DNA of 64,000 nt. Origin: Gemmatimonadota bacterium (GTDB taxonomy: Bacteria; Gemmatimonadota; Gemmatimonadetes; Longimicrobiales; Gaopeijiaceae). Below the pieces are notes generated by a model that had not been told where the DNA came from, made no database searches, and saw only the letters and a program-made list of their open reading frames with translations. The position numbers were made by a program, and so were the translations under genes. The DNA is taken from NCBI GenBank assembly GCA_022823145.1, contig JAJDXS010000070.1, forward strand, positions 20,869 to 84,868. Reading direction: 5' to 3'. Below are positions 29,071-36,668 of the stretch, piece after piece. Within the stretch, counting starts at the first letter, position 1. Each line of letters starts with the position of its first letter.

Positions 29071-29165
29071 TCGGACCGCCCCCCGGGGGGGATCGGACCC
29101 TTTGGAGACCGACGGGCGCTCACACAAACTCCACCGAGGCGGTACCTCAAAGAGGGGTGATCTGG
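29071..29165 (+). promoter_or_regulatory. Possible leader/attenuator of rpsU
   Basis: Upstream of rpsU lies a CCCCCCGGGGGG palindrome (29079-29090) flanked by two TCGGACC repeats (29071-29077, 29093-29099). Nearer the gene, CCTC at 29145-29148 can pair either with GAGG at 29136-29139 or with GAGG at 29152-29155, which is the rpsU ribosome-binding site. The two pairings exclude each other, so the first would free and the second would hide the site. The stems are only four pairs long, so this is a suggestion. The whole 281-base gap 28885-29165 has no other gene. Confidence 0.35.
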
Positions 29166-29360
29166 TTGGAAGTCTTCGTCAAGGAAAATGAGAGCCTGGA
29201 GAGGGCACTTCGCAGGTTCAAGCGGAAGGTGCAGCGGTCCGGACTGTATTCGGAGCTGCGCAAGCGACGGTTCTACGAGAAGCCGAGCGCTCAGCGGAAG
29301 CGGAAGCGGGAAGCGGCAATCCGGAGGGAGCGCAGGCGCCAGCGCCGCATTCGCCGGTAG
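29166..29360 (+). CDS. rpsU: Ribosomal protein bS21
   Basis: A 64-residue bS21 with the hallmark [19 protein letters not shown] and a very basic tail. A TTG at 29166 is preferred to the GTG at 29157: the latter lies inside the strong ribosome-binding site GAGGGGTGAT, and the TTG gives the standard N-terminus (M-E-V-F-V). bS21 sits at the 30S platform near the anti-Shine-Dalgarno end of 16S rRNA. It is alone here, convergent with the hydroxyacyl-CoA dehydrogenase gene. Confidence 0.93.
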   Translation: MEVFVKENESLERALRRFKRKVQRSGLYSELRKRRFYEKPSAQRKRKREAAIRRERRRQRRIRR

Positions 29361-29385
29361 GGCTGTCGCCGCCCTCGCCCAGCGA

Positions 29386-30264
29386 CTACAACTTCAAGGG
29401 GACGGGCCCGTCGGGCGTCCAGTCGTAGAACCCGGCACCCGTCTTCCTTCCGTAGCGTCCCATCGTTACAAGCCGCTTCAATAGCGGCGGCGCGGCATAC
29501 CGCTCTTCGCGGTATTCCTCGTACATGATCTCGGCCACCCGGTACAGAGTGTCGACCCCCACGAAGTCCCCTAGCACGAATGGCCCCATCGGGTATCCGC
29601 ACCCGAGTGTCATCGCCTTGTCGATGTCCTCGATCGTGGCGACGCCCCGTTCCACCTGCCGGATCGCATCGAGGATGTAGGGCACGAGAAGGAGATTGAC
29701 CACGAACCCCGAGTTGTCCTTCGCCGCGATCGGCGTCTTGCCCACCTTCGACGAAAAGGCGTAGACGGCGTCGAAGGTCTCCTGGCTGGTCACGATGGTC
29801 CTCACGACCTCGACAAGCTTCATGACCGGGACGGGATTGAAGAAGTGGAGGCCGATGAAGCGGTCGGGACGGGCCGTGGCGGCCGCCATGTCGGTCACGG
29901 TCAGCGAACTGGTGTTGGAGGCGAAGATCGTCTGCGCCGGGCAGACCTCGTCGAGATAGCCGAAGAGCTCCTTCTTGGCGTCGAGGGATTCCACGATCGC
30001 CTCGATGACCAGATCGCGGTCGGCGAAGAGGTCGAGGGAAGTGGTGAATGTCATCCGGGCCAGGGCTTCGTCGCGCCCTGCGCCGTCGAGCTTGCCCTTC
30101 GACACGGCCCGGTCGAGGGATTTCTCCACCCGTTTCCTTCCGGCTGCCAGCGCAGCATCGTCGACCTCCCGAACCACGACATCGAAACCGGCCTTCGCGG
30201 ACACTTCGGCGATGCCGCTGCCCATCAGGCCACAACCGGCGACTCCAACTTTCCTGATCTCCAA
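29386..30264 (-). CDS. hbd: 3-hydroxyacyl-/3-hydroxybutyryl-CoA dehydrogenase
   Basis: A 292-residue NAD-dependent dehydrogenase that oxidises (S)-3-hydroxyacyl-CoA to the 3-keto form or runs in reverse. The start is TTG with GAGGAGA seven bases before. The Rossmann motif G-V-A-G-C-G-L-M-G-S-G-I-A is at residues 7-19; the catalytic segment F-I-G-L-H-F-F-N-P-V-P and the C-terminal GYPMGPFVLGDFVGVD are conserved. Short-chain 3-hydroxybutyryl-CoA is the likely substrate given the thiolase two genes upstream. A small membrane protein gene sits between them. Confidence 0.92.
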   Translation of the reverse strand: MEIRKVGVAGCGLMGSGIAEVSAKAGFDVVVREVDDAALAAGRKRVEKSLDRAVSKGKLDGAGRDEALARMTFTTSLDLFADRDLVIEAIVESLDAKKELFGYLDEVCPAQTIFASNTSSLTVTDMAAATARPDRFIGLHFFNPVPVMKLVEVVRTIVTSQETFDAVYAFSSKVGKTPIAAKDNSGFVVNLLLVPYILDAIRQVERGVATIEDIDKAMTLGCGYPMGPFVLGDFVGVDTLYRVAEIMYEEYREERYAAPPLLKRLVTMGRYGRKTGAGFYDWTPDGPVPLKL

Positions 30265-30289
30265 TTCGGGTCTCCTCGTGCTATGGGGT

Positions 30290-31144
30290 CTAGTAGTCGT
30301 CCTTGCCCATCATCTCGCGGGCCACGCCGTGGAAATGGCGGCGCACCCACCTCCGCCACGCCGGGGGAGGCGGCTCCAGCCCTCCGGCATCTTCCAGCCC
30401 GTCGAGAATGCCCTCCACCTCCAGGTGTACTTCACCGAGCCTCCGCCGGAAGCTCCGGGCCACCATGCCCGCGACCAGCGCCGCGACGGCCAGCCCGGCG
30501 GCAACCCCGCCCAGCGCCGCCACGGGAAGCGAAGCCAGCAACGCCAGTCCGGCACCCACACCGAGTCCTGCGGCGGCACCGGCGAGGCCGCCGCCCAGAA
30601 CGGCTCCCGTCCGGTAGTTTCCGGTCATGCCGGGATCGACGACGATGTCCACCTGGGTGGAATCTGCGCCCATGTCCTCGAGCCGCACCTCCACCTGGCG
30701 CGACGCCGCGACATAGTGCTGCCGCGATGTCGAACTCGCGGCCCGCGCCACCCGCGACGCCCAGTCGATCGCCGGGCGGTACTGCAGAAGGTCGTCGCGC
30801 TGCCGAACCCGTTGCAGGAGCTGTCCCCCCACCATGAAGTCGTCCAGCTCGCGACGGATGCGCTCGCGCGGACGCTCCACCGTGCGGCTCGCACGGACCT
30901 CGCCCGACTCCAGAAGCGCACGCATCCCGCGGCGGCCACGGACCAGCTGCCCGCCGCCGGTGTGAAACTCGCGCAGCGCCCTGCGTACGTGACGATCCGC
31001 GAGCCCGACCTCGCGCCCGATGCGGACGAGCTCCGCCTCCGTGAACTGTCCCTCCGACCCGCCCGGCTCCGCGGCGGCCAACTCGGACGCCCGTCGCATC
31101 ACCTCGTCGAAGTCCCGCCTCGTCAGCGTTCCCTTGCCGCTCAT
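30290..31144 (-). CDS. Two-TM membrane protein of unknown function
   Basis: Not recognised as a named family. The 284-residue product has a helical N-terminus (RRDFDEVMRRASELAAAE, then FTEAELVRIGREVGL), a charged middle with RPRERIRRELDDF, a beta-rich stretch (VEVRLEDMGADSTQVDIVV), and two closely spaced membrane segments (about 180-203 and 206-229), then a cytosolic tail ending MMGKDDY. It sits 25 bases upstream of the dehydrogenase and 42 downstream of thiolase, so it is probably co-transcribed with a CoA pathway without an obvious part in it. Confidence 0.75.
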   Translation of the reverse strand: MSGKGTLTRRDFDEVMRRASELAAAEPGGSEGQFTEAELVRIGREVGLADRHVRRALREFHTGGGQLVRGRRGMRALLESGEVRASRTVERPRERIRRELDDFMVGGQLLQRVRQRDDLLQYRPAIDWASRVARAASSTSRQHYVAASRQVEVRLEDMGADSTQVDIVVDPGMTGNYRTGAVLGGGLAGAAAGLGVGAGLALLASLPVAALGGVAAGLAVAALVAGMVARSFRRRLGEVHLEVEGILDGLEDAGGLEPPPPAWRRWVRRHFHGVAREMMGKDDY

Positions 31145-31186
31145 CCGCTGGCCCCGCTCATCCGCTCACCGTCCGGTCGCCCCCTG

Positions 31187-32392
31187 TCAGAGCGCTTCGA
31201 CCACCACCGCCCCGCCCTGCCCGCCCCCGATACAGGCGGCCCCGAGGCCGTAGCGGGCACCGCGACGCCTCAGCTCGTGCACGAGGTGGAGCGTGATCCT
31301 CGCCCCCGAAGCCCCCAGCGGGTGGGTGATCGCGATGGCGCCGCCGTTGACGTTCGTCCTCTCGGGGTCGAGGCCGAGCTCCTTCTCGACCGCCTTGTAC
31401 TGCGCGGCAAAGGCCTCGTTGATCTCGACCAGGTCCATGTCGTCGAGGTTGAGTCCGGCCTTCGCGAGCGCCGCGCGGGCGGCCGGCGCGGGCCCGATCC
31501 CCATGATCGACGGATCGACGCCCGCGAACCCCCACGACACGAGCCGGGCGATCGGCGTGACCCCATTGGCTTCGGCCCAGCCGCGGTGCGCGATCACGAC
31601 CGAGGCCGCCCCGTCGCCGATCCCGCTGGCGTTGCCGGCGGTCACGAGGCCGTCCTTCTTGAAATAGGGCCTGAGCCGAGCCAACCCCTCCATGGTGGTG
31701 TCGGGCCTGATGTGCTCGTCGACCCCGAACTCCGCCGGCCCCTTGCGGGTCTTCAGGGTGACCGGCGCCACCTCGGCGTCGTACCGGCCCGCTTCCCAGG
31801 CGGCCTTCGCCCGGTGCTGGCTGTTGACTGCCACTTCGTCCGTCTCTTCGCGGGTAACCCCGTACTGTTCCGCCAGACGCTCGGCGGTCTGCGCCATCGA
31901 GAGGCCGCAGTTGGAATCGGTCAGCGCCTCCCACAGCGTGTCGTCGAAGTTGTTGCCGGCCGGCCCCAGGCGCAGGTTGCCCCAGCGGGCGCCGCGCACG
32001 ACGTGAGGCGCCTGGCTCATCGATTCGGCGCCGCCGCACAGCGCCACCTCGGTACCGCCGAGCAGGATCTCCTGGGCGCCGGACACGATCGCCTGGAAGC
32101 CGGAGCCGCAGAGACGATTCACGGTCAGCGCGCCGGACTCCACCGGCACGCCAGCGCGCAGCCCGATGTGGCGGGCCATGTAGATGCCGTCGGCCGAGGT
32201 CGACATGGCGTTCCCGTAGAAGACGTGCCCCACGTCCCCCGCGTCGATCCCCGCCGCGTCGATCGCCGCCGTCGCCGACAGAACGCCCAGATCGGTGGCC
32301 GTATGGTCCTTCAGCGATCCGCCGAAAGTGCCGAAGGGCGTCCGCTTGCCCGAGAGAAAGACGACATCCGTGTCAAAACCCTGCGTTCCCAT
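31187..32392 (-). CDS. Acetyl-CoA C-acetyltransferase (thiolase)
   Basis: A 401-residue thiolase from the ATG at 32392 with GGAGCGAG upstream. It condenses two acetyl-CoA or cleaves 3-ketoacyl-CoA. All three catalytic motifs are present: Cys95 in NRLCGSGFQAI, His in GGAIAITHPLGASGAR, and Cys in GAACIGGGQGGA. The GSG loop and the S-M-S-Q-A-P-H segment are typical of the biosynthetic/degradative type II group. With the dehydrogenase and hydratase nearby it completes a butanoate or beta-oxidation set. Confidence 0.95.
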   Translation of the reverse strand: MGTQGFDTDVVFLSGKRTPFGTFGGSLKDHTATDLGVLSATAAIDAAGIDAGDVGHVFYGNAMSTSADGIYMARHIGLRAGVPVESGALTVNRLCGSGFQAIVSGAQEILLGGTEVALCGGAESMSQAPHVVRGARWGNLRLGPAGNNFDDTLWEALTDSNCGLSMAQTAERLAEQYGVTREETDEVAVNSQHRAKAAWEAGRYDAEVAPVTLKTRKGPAEFGVDEHIRPDTTMEGLARLRPYFKKDGLVTAGNASGIGDGAASVVIAHRGWAEANGVTPIARLVSWGFAGVDPSIMGIGPAPAARAALAKAGLNLDDMDLVEINEAFAAQYKAVEKELGLDPERTNVNGGAIAITHPLGASGARITLHLVHELRRRGARYGLGAACIGGGQGGAVVVEAL

Positions 32393-32470
32393 TCTCGCTC
32401 CGTGTTGCTCGTCTGCTCCAGTTGTAACCCGTGCCTGCCTGCGTGCACGCATCCGGGGCCGCCAGAAAAG

Positions 32471-33520
32471 CTAATCCCTGAGTCGGCCGGCCATCCATTC
32501 CCCCACTTCGCCGGTGGTCGCCGCACCCCCCAGATCGGCAGTGGTCACGCCCTCGCGGATCGACGCCGGGACACATGCGTCGACATCCGCCGCGGCCGCA
32601 TCCATCCCCAGCCAGCGCAGCACCAGCGCCGCGCACCCCACCGCCGCCAGGGGATTGGCGATCCCCTTGCCCGCGATGTCCGGAGCCGATCCGTGCACGG
32701 GTTCGAAGAGCGCCCACGAACCCGGATTGAGGTTCCCCGACGGAGCCAGACCGAGCCCGCCGGTCACCTGCGCGCCCAGGTCGCTCAGAATGTCGCCGAA
32801 CAGATTCGAGGTGACCACCACCTCGTAGCGCTGGGGTCGGCGCACCAGGTCCATCGCCATCGCGTCCACGTACATCGCGTCCCGCGCGATCCGGGGGAAT
32901 CCCGCGCCCACCTCCGCGAAGACGCGCCGCCAGAGCCCGCCCTCGTACGACAGCACGTTGGCCTTGTCGACCAGCGTGACGCGGCTGCGCGAAGTCCTGT
33001 CGGCGTGCTCGAAGGCGGCCCGCACGATGCGCTCGACCCCCTTGTACGTGTTGAGACTCTCCTCGACGGCGATCTCGTGGGGCGTCCCGGTCTTGAAGCT
33101 CCCCCCGAGCCCCGCATACAGCCCCTCGGTATTCTCCCGGAAGAAGACGATGTCGGTGGCCGGATCGGGATCCTTCAGCGGCGACAGCGCGGGCGCCACG
33201 AGCCGGCAGGGCCGGAAGTTGATGTAGAGGTCCGCGAAGAAGCGCAGGCCCAGCAGAATGTCGCGTGCGTGCACGTTGTCGGGAACGCGCGGGTCGCCCA
33301 GCGCGCCGAGCAGGGCCGCGTCGTATTCGTCCACGAGGCGATTCCGCTCCTCGTCGGTGATCGTGATCCCCTCGCGCAGATAGCGGTCAGCGCAGAGATC
33401 CCAGTGGTGGAGGGTGAGGGCGACGCCGTGTCTTTCGGCGGCCGCTTCCAGTACCGACGCCGCCACATGCACGACTTCGGGACCGATGCCGTCCCCGCCG
33501 ATCAAGGCGACCCGTGCCAT
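32471..33520 (-). CDS. Isopropylmalate/isocitrate-dehydrogenase family protein
   Basis: A 349-residue decarboxylating dehydrogenase. It starts MARVALIGGDGIGPEV, has the substrate arginine region (INFRPCRL), the FFRENTEGLYAG loop, the DKANVL lysine, and the metal motif F-G-D-I-L-S-D, followed by G-S-A-P-D-I-A-G-K-G-I-A-N-P. The loop fits an NAD-dependent 3-isopropylmalate dehydrogenase or a related beta-decarboxylating dehydrogenase better than isocitrate dehydrogenase. No leuC, leuD or leuA lies nearby, so the precise substrate is open. It leads the thiolase transcript by 78 bases. Confidence 0.88.
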   Translation of the reverse strand: MARVALIGGDGIGPEVVHVAASVLEAAAERHGVALTLHHWDLCADRYLREGITITDEERNRLVDEYDAALLGALGDPRVPDNVHARDILLGLRFFADLYINFRPCRLVAPALSPLKDPDPATDIVFFRENTEGLYAGLGGSFKTGTPHEIAVEESLNTYKGVERIVRAAFEHADRTSRSRVTLVDKANVLSYEGGLWRRVFAEVGAGFPRIARDAMYVDAMAMDLVRRPQRYEVVVTSNLFGDILSDLGAQVTGGLGLAPSGNLNPGSWALFEPVHGSAPDIAGKGIANPLAAVGCAALVLRWLGMDAAAADVDACVPASIREGVTTADLGGAATTGEVGEWMAGRLRD

Positions 33521-33587
33521 CCCCGGCTACTCCCTTCGCCCGGCGTCCCCGTTCACGGCGGGCCTGCCAGCCACCGGAGACACCCCG

Positions 33588-33992
33588 CTACGGGACTCTC
33601 CCGAACATGAGGTTGCAGCGCGGGCAGAAGAAGTCCTTGCCGCGGCGAACGAGCGTCGGACCGAGTTCGCCGCGCGGGCACATCGGGTCCAGCCCGTCGT
33701 CGGCCTGGAGCCGCACCTTCCGCCGTTCCCGCCAGGTGCTGATCCGGAGCGGCATCTCGTAGCGCAGCGCCGATGTCTTGCACTCGAACAGAATGGTGCT
33801 GGTCCCGTCCGGCTCCTGGCGCACGCCGAGGTCCATCAGGAAACCGCCCATGGGCGACGGCACCTGCCGTCCGCTGCAGTGAAGGCGCTCGGCCTTCCGG
33901 ACCTCGGGCAGCTCCGGCACCCCGAAGCCGACACGCGGCGGCGCTCCGCCGTGCGTTGTCGCACGGGTCCCCCCCTTCGCCGAATCACTCAC
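33588..33992 (-). CDS. Small Cys-rich (Zn-ribbon-like) hypothetical protein
   Basis: Not recognised. 134 residues from a GTG start (GTGAGTGATTCG). The C-terminus has C-P-R ... F-F-C-P-R-C-N-L-M-F, a C-x(n)-C-x2-C pattern like a zinc ribbon, and there is an earlier H-C-S-G-R. The middle has a beta-rich G-T-S-T-I-L-F-E-C-K-T-S segment. It is small, basic and soluble. It is not obviously linked to its neighbours, a dehydrogenase and a glycosylasparaginase. Metal binding is inferred only from cysteine spacing. Confidence 0.6.
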   Translation of the reverse strand: MSDSAKGGTRATTHGGAPPRVGFGVPELPEVRKAERLHCSGRQVPSPMGGFLMDLGVRQEPDGTSTILFECKTSALRYEMPLRISTWRERRKVRLQADDGLDPMCPRGELGPTLVRRGKDFFCPRCNLMFGRVP

Positions 33993-34029
33993 ACGGGTGC
34001 TCTCTCTCTGGTCGTCCGGGCGACGCCGA

Positions 34030-35133
34030 TCAGCCGTTTCTCTCGAAGAGGTAAGCCGAGTCCTCGTGCCGGCTGTCGCCGCCGTCCACGCACACCGCGA
34101 ACCTCGCTCCCGACCAGATGGCTGCGCCCCCGTATTCGCCGTTCTTGTTGATGGCGTAATAGTTGACGTTGAAGCTCGGGCGTCCGTCCTCGTTTCGCAG
34201 GCGCGGCTCCACCGTGAAGGTGACGATACGGCGCAGCGCCTCGAGACAGGCGTCGGTCGGTGACATGCCGGAGCGCATCAGTTCGACCACGCTGTGCGAG
34301 CCGCAGGTCTTGATCACGGCCTCGCCGCGACCGGTGGATCCGCAGGCACCCACGTCGTTGTCGACGTACAGCCCGGCGCCCACGATGGGCGAATCGCCGA
34401 CCCTTCCCGGCACCTTCCACGCCAGGCCGGAGGTCGTGGTCACGCCGGACAGGTCGCCGGCCGCGTCGATGACGTTGCAGTTGATGGTCCCCTGCGGGCG
34501 CACCCCGTCGTGTGAATCGAGGATGCCGAGGCCGTAGTCCTCCTGCCGCGAGGAACCGGGAACGGCGTGCCCGGTCTCTTCCAGGGTGAGGTAGTCGTCC
34601 CTGTCACTCATCGTCGCGCGCCAATCGATCCAGCGGCGACGCGAGCGCTCCGTGAGGAGATCTTCGAGCTGGTATCCCATCGAAAGAGCGAACCGCTGGG
34701 CCCCCTCGCCGACCAGAAGCACGTGGTCGGTGTACCGCATCACGTCCCTGGCCACGCTGGATGGCGTCTTGATGCCTTCGATGCAGGCCACCGCTCCCGC
34801 ACCCCGTCTGGGTCCGTGCATGACCGACGAATCGAGCTGGACGACGCCGTCGAGGTTCGGCAGACCCCCGAAGCCCACGGACGAATCGTTCGGGTCCCGT
34901 TCCACCGTGTTCACGCCCTGGATCACCGCGTCGAGGGTGTCGCCGCCCCCGCTGACGATGCTTACGGCGGTCGCGACCGATTCGAGTCCGTTGCCGCTGG
35001 CCACGGACACGGGTGTTACCGCGCTGCGGCGGATTGCGGGCGCTCCCAGAAGTGATGCGGGCTTTCCGAGCCCGACGGCCGCTCCCACGCCGACGCCGGC
35101 GCTGGTCTTGAGGAAATCACGTCGGCTTGCCAT
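34030..35133 (-). CDS. Glycosylasparaginase (N4-(GlcNAc)-L-asparaginase), Tat-exported
   Basis: A 367-residue Ntn-hydrolase that cleaves the GlcNAc-Asn bond or isoaspartyl peptides after self-cleavage. The ATG at 35133 starts a twin-arginine leader, M-A-S-R-R-D-F-L-K-T, so export is by Tat. The nucleophile region is S-H-D-G-V-R-P-Q-G-T-I-N-C with Thr216; most relatives have HDT directly, so this one has a short insertion between HD and the threonine. The conserved TTSGLAWKVPGRVGDSPIVGAG and the later GRGEAVIKTCG are present. It stands alone and would act on periplasmic glycopeptide debris. Confidence 0.9.
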   Translation of the reverse strand: MASRRDFLKTSAGVGVGAAVGLGKPASLLGAPAIRRSAVTPVSVASGNGLESVATAVSIVSGGGDTLDAVIQGVNTVERDPNDSSVGFGGLPNLDGVVQLDSSVMHGPRRGAGAVACIEGIKTPSSVARDVMRYTDHVLLVGEGAQRFALSMGYQLEDLLTERSRRRWIDWRATMSDRDDYLTLEETGHAVPGSSRQEDYGLGILDSHDGVRPQGTINCNVIDAAGDLSGVTTTSGLAWKVPGRVGDSPIVGAGLYVDNDVGACGSTGRGEAVIKTCGSHSVVELMRSGMSPTDACLEALRRIVTFTVEPRLRNEDGRPSFNVNYYAINKNGEYGGAAIWSGARFAVCVDGGDSRHEDSAYLFERNG

Positions 35134-35209
35134 GAATCGGGTCTCCTGTCTCAGTATTCCCTGGCCATTCGCTGGCCTGTCCATGCTTCCGAACCGGCGC
35201 GGTCCGGTA

Positions 35210-35500
35210 TCAGGCTTCTCTCGGCTCTCCGAGGAGGGCTTCGCTGTTGGTCTCGGTGGGATCCGCCGTGTGGTTCCGCCGCTTCAGCCTCGAGATGACG
35301 GGTTTGCAGAACTGCATCCCCACGGCTTTGAGCTGGACAAGGTCCTTGACCTGAAGGTCCGGATACCGCTCACCAAGGTACTCGACCGTCTCGGTCATCC
35401 ATACGTCCTGGTCGGCCGCATTCGCGTTCAGAACACCGCAACGGTGGATATGACTGAACAACTCGTCGCGGGCTCGTTCGATCGGCTCTTGCTTCGCCAC
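35210..35500 (-). CDS. Hypothetical protein, 96 aa
   Basis: Not recognised. The GTG at 35500 is chosen because a strong AAGGAGG stands just before it, whereas the GTG at 35527 lies upstream of that site. The product is soluble and helical (IERARDELFSHIHRC, TETVEYLGERYPDLQVKDL), with a basic KRR patch near the C-terminus and a polar tail. It lies 76 bases upstream of the glycosylasparaginase gene on the same strand but with no functional link visible. Confidence 0.6.
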   Translation of the reverse strand: MAKQEPIERARDELFSHIHRCGVLNANAADQDVWMTETVEYLGERYPDLQVKDLVQLKAVGMQFCKPVISRLKRRNHTADPTETNSEALLGEPREA

Positions 35501-35663
35501 TACTCCTCCTTGTAATTGGTCGTCCACGGGGACGCCGTCCCCGCAGTGCCGGCCGGCTTCCCTGCCGAACCGGCGAAGCCCCTAAGGTACGGAACATCCC
35601 GACAATCGCAAGAACGCTGGCCGAAACGCCGGCTTTTGCCCCCTCAGCAACCCGGGAGCACCC

Positions 35664-36065
35664 TTGAGAATCCTGGCTTCGGCGGTCTGCGACCACGCTG
35701 CCGCCTCCCCCGACGGAAAGCTCGACATCCGCGGCATCTTCCACGACCTCTACGCCGCGGGCTTTCCCGCGCGCCAGGCGCGGATGACGCTTGTGCTGGC
35801 ACTCGAATGGGACCGGGCCGACTCCGGCCGCTACACCTTCCGCGTGGATATCCGCGGCCCTGACGGCAAGACGACCCTGACCGTGGAAGGGCACTCCGAG
35901 GTGACTCCCCGGCCCCCCGACCGGCCGCCGCCGCGGACGCGCCTGGTGATGCCCCTCGAGGACGTCGTCTTCCCCGAGCCGGGCAGGTACGACTTCCGCG
36001 TCACGGCGAAGGGGCGCGCGCTGCGGGGCCCGGTGCTCTACCTGATCGGGATGGAATCGGAGTGA
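35664..36065 (+). CDS. Small beta-sandwich protein (DUF6941-like)
   Basis: 133 residues from a TTG start with GGGAG upstream at good spacing. The N-terminus (M-R-I-L-A-S-A-V-C-D-H-A), then G-K-L-D-I-R-G-I-F-H-D-L, matches the general pattern of small bacterial proteins of unknown function in the DUF6941 group, which are all-beta and lack a signal peptide. The C-terminal half has alternating strands (Y-T-F-R-V-D-I, G-R-Y-D-F-R-V-T-A). Function unknown. It is convergent with the methyltransferase-like gene. Confidence 0.7.
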   Translation: MRILASAVCDHAAASPDGKLDIRGIFHDLYAAGFPARQARMTLVLALEWDRADSGRYTFRVDIRGPDGKTTLTVEGHSEVTPRPPDRPPPRTRLVMPLEDVVFPEPGRYDFRVTAKGRALRGPVLYLIGMESE

Positions 36066-36068
36066 GGT

Positions 36069-36098
36069 GAGTACGAATTGAGTACGAATTGAGTATGA
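36069..36098. repeat. 11-base tandem repeat
   Basis: GAGTACGAATT is repeated exactly at 36069-36079 and 36080-36090, with a third partial copy GAGTATGA from 36091. It lies in the short A/T-rich gap between two convergent genes. The period is close to one helical turn. It may be a simple slippage repeat or part of a terminator region. Confidence 0.7.
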
Positions 36099-36101
36099 TC
36101 G

Positions 36102-36668
36102 CTATCTGCCGAGTGCGCCCCAGCCGCCGGCCTTGAGCGCCAGCAGTCCGAAGGCGGCCACCGCGCCCAGAAGCGCTTCGTATTCGCGGTTGCGGAGGTA
36201 GCGGCGCACCGAGAAGGTCCGGGTTGGGAACTCGTGGTCGGGCGATGGCCGGTAGCGCCGGGGGCGGGGCACGAAGACCGGCACGGCGTCCCGGTAGTGC
36301 AGGTAGGCGGGGCCGAAGCGATCCGCCAGCGCCCGGCTCTCGCGCTTCATGGTGTTTCCGTACATCCACGCGAAGAAGGCGAGGAAGGGCAGGCCGAACC
36401 AGAGGGTGCCACCGGCGATGACTCCGCCCGCACCGATGACGAAGCTGCCCAGGTAGAGCGGGTTGCGGGTGCAGGCGTACGGACCGGAGACGGCAAGTTC
36501 GCGGTCCTTCTCGAGCACGCCCGCGGCCCAGCCGCGCAGGACGAGGCCGAGCAGGACGACGGCTCCGCCGGTCAGAAGCGAGAACCGGGTCGGCCGTGCG
36601 ATCCAGAAGAAGACGATGGCGACGATCCAGGCCGCGCCGAGGCGGGTCTTTGGGAGACCTGGCTTCAG
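36102..36668 (-). CDS. Isoprenylcysteine carboxyl-methyltransferase-like membrane protein
   Basis: The protein is an integral membrane methyltransferase-like protein: GPYACTRNPLYLGSF is the SAM-binding signature of the ICMT/PEMT family, followed by hydrophobic segments and a C-terminal basic tail (RRYRPSPDHEF). Translating upstream of the GTG at 36518 continues a natural membrane segment (A-A-W-I-V-A-I-V-F-F-W-I-A-R-P-T-R and G-A-V-V-L-L-G-L-V-L-R-G-W), so the gene surely begins further up. The only coupled candidate is CTG at 36668, overlapping the preceding stop (CTGA). That gives about 188 residues. The exact start is uncertain. A lipid or polyprenyl substrate is inferred. Confidence 0.7.
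   Translation of the reverse strand: MKPGLPKTRLGAAWIVAIVFFWIARPTRFSLLTGGAVVLLGLVLRGWAAGVLEKDRELAVSGPYACTRNPLYLGSFVIGAGGVIAGGTLWFGLPFLAFFAWMYGNTMKRESRALADRFGPAYLHYRDAVPVFVPRPRRYRPSPDHEFPTRTFSVRRYLRNREYEALLGAVAAFGLLALKAGGWGALGR

Noticed and set aside
32471..33520. Assignment as leuB
   Set aside because: The family match is good, but no leucine-pathway gene is nearby and related dehydrogenases share the motifs, so no gene symbol was given.
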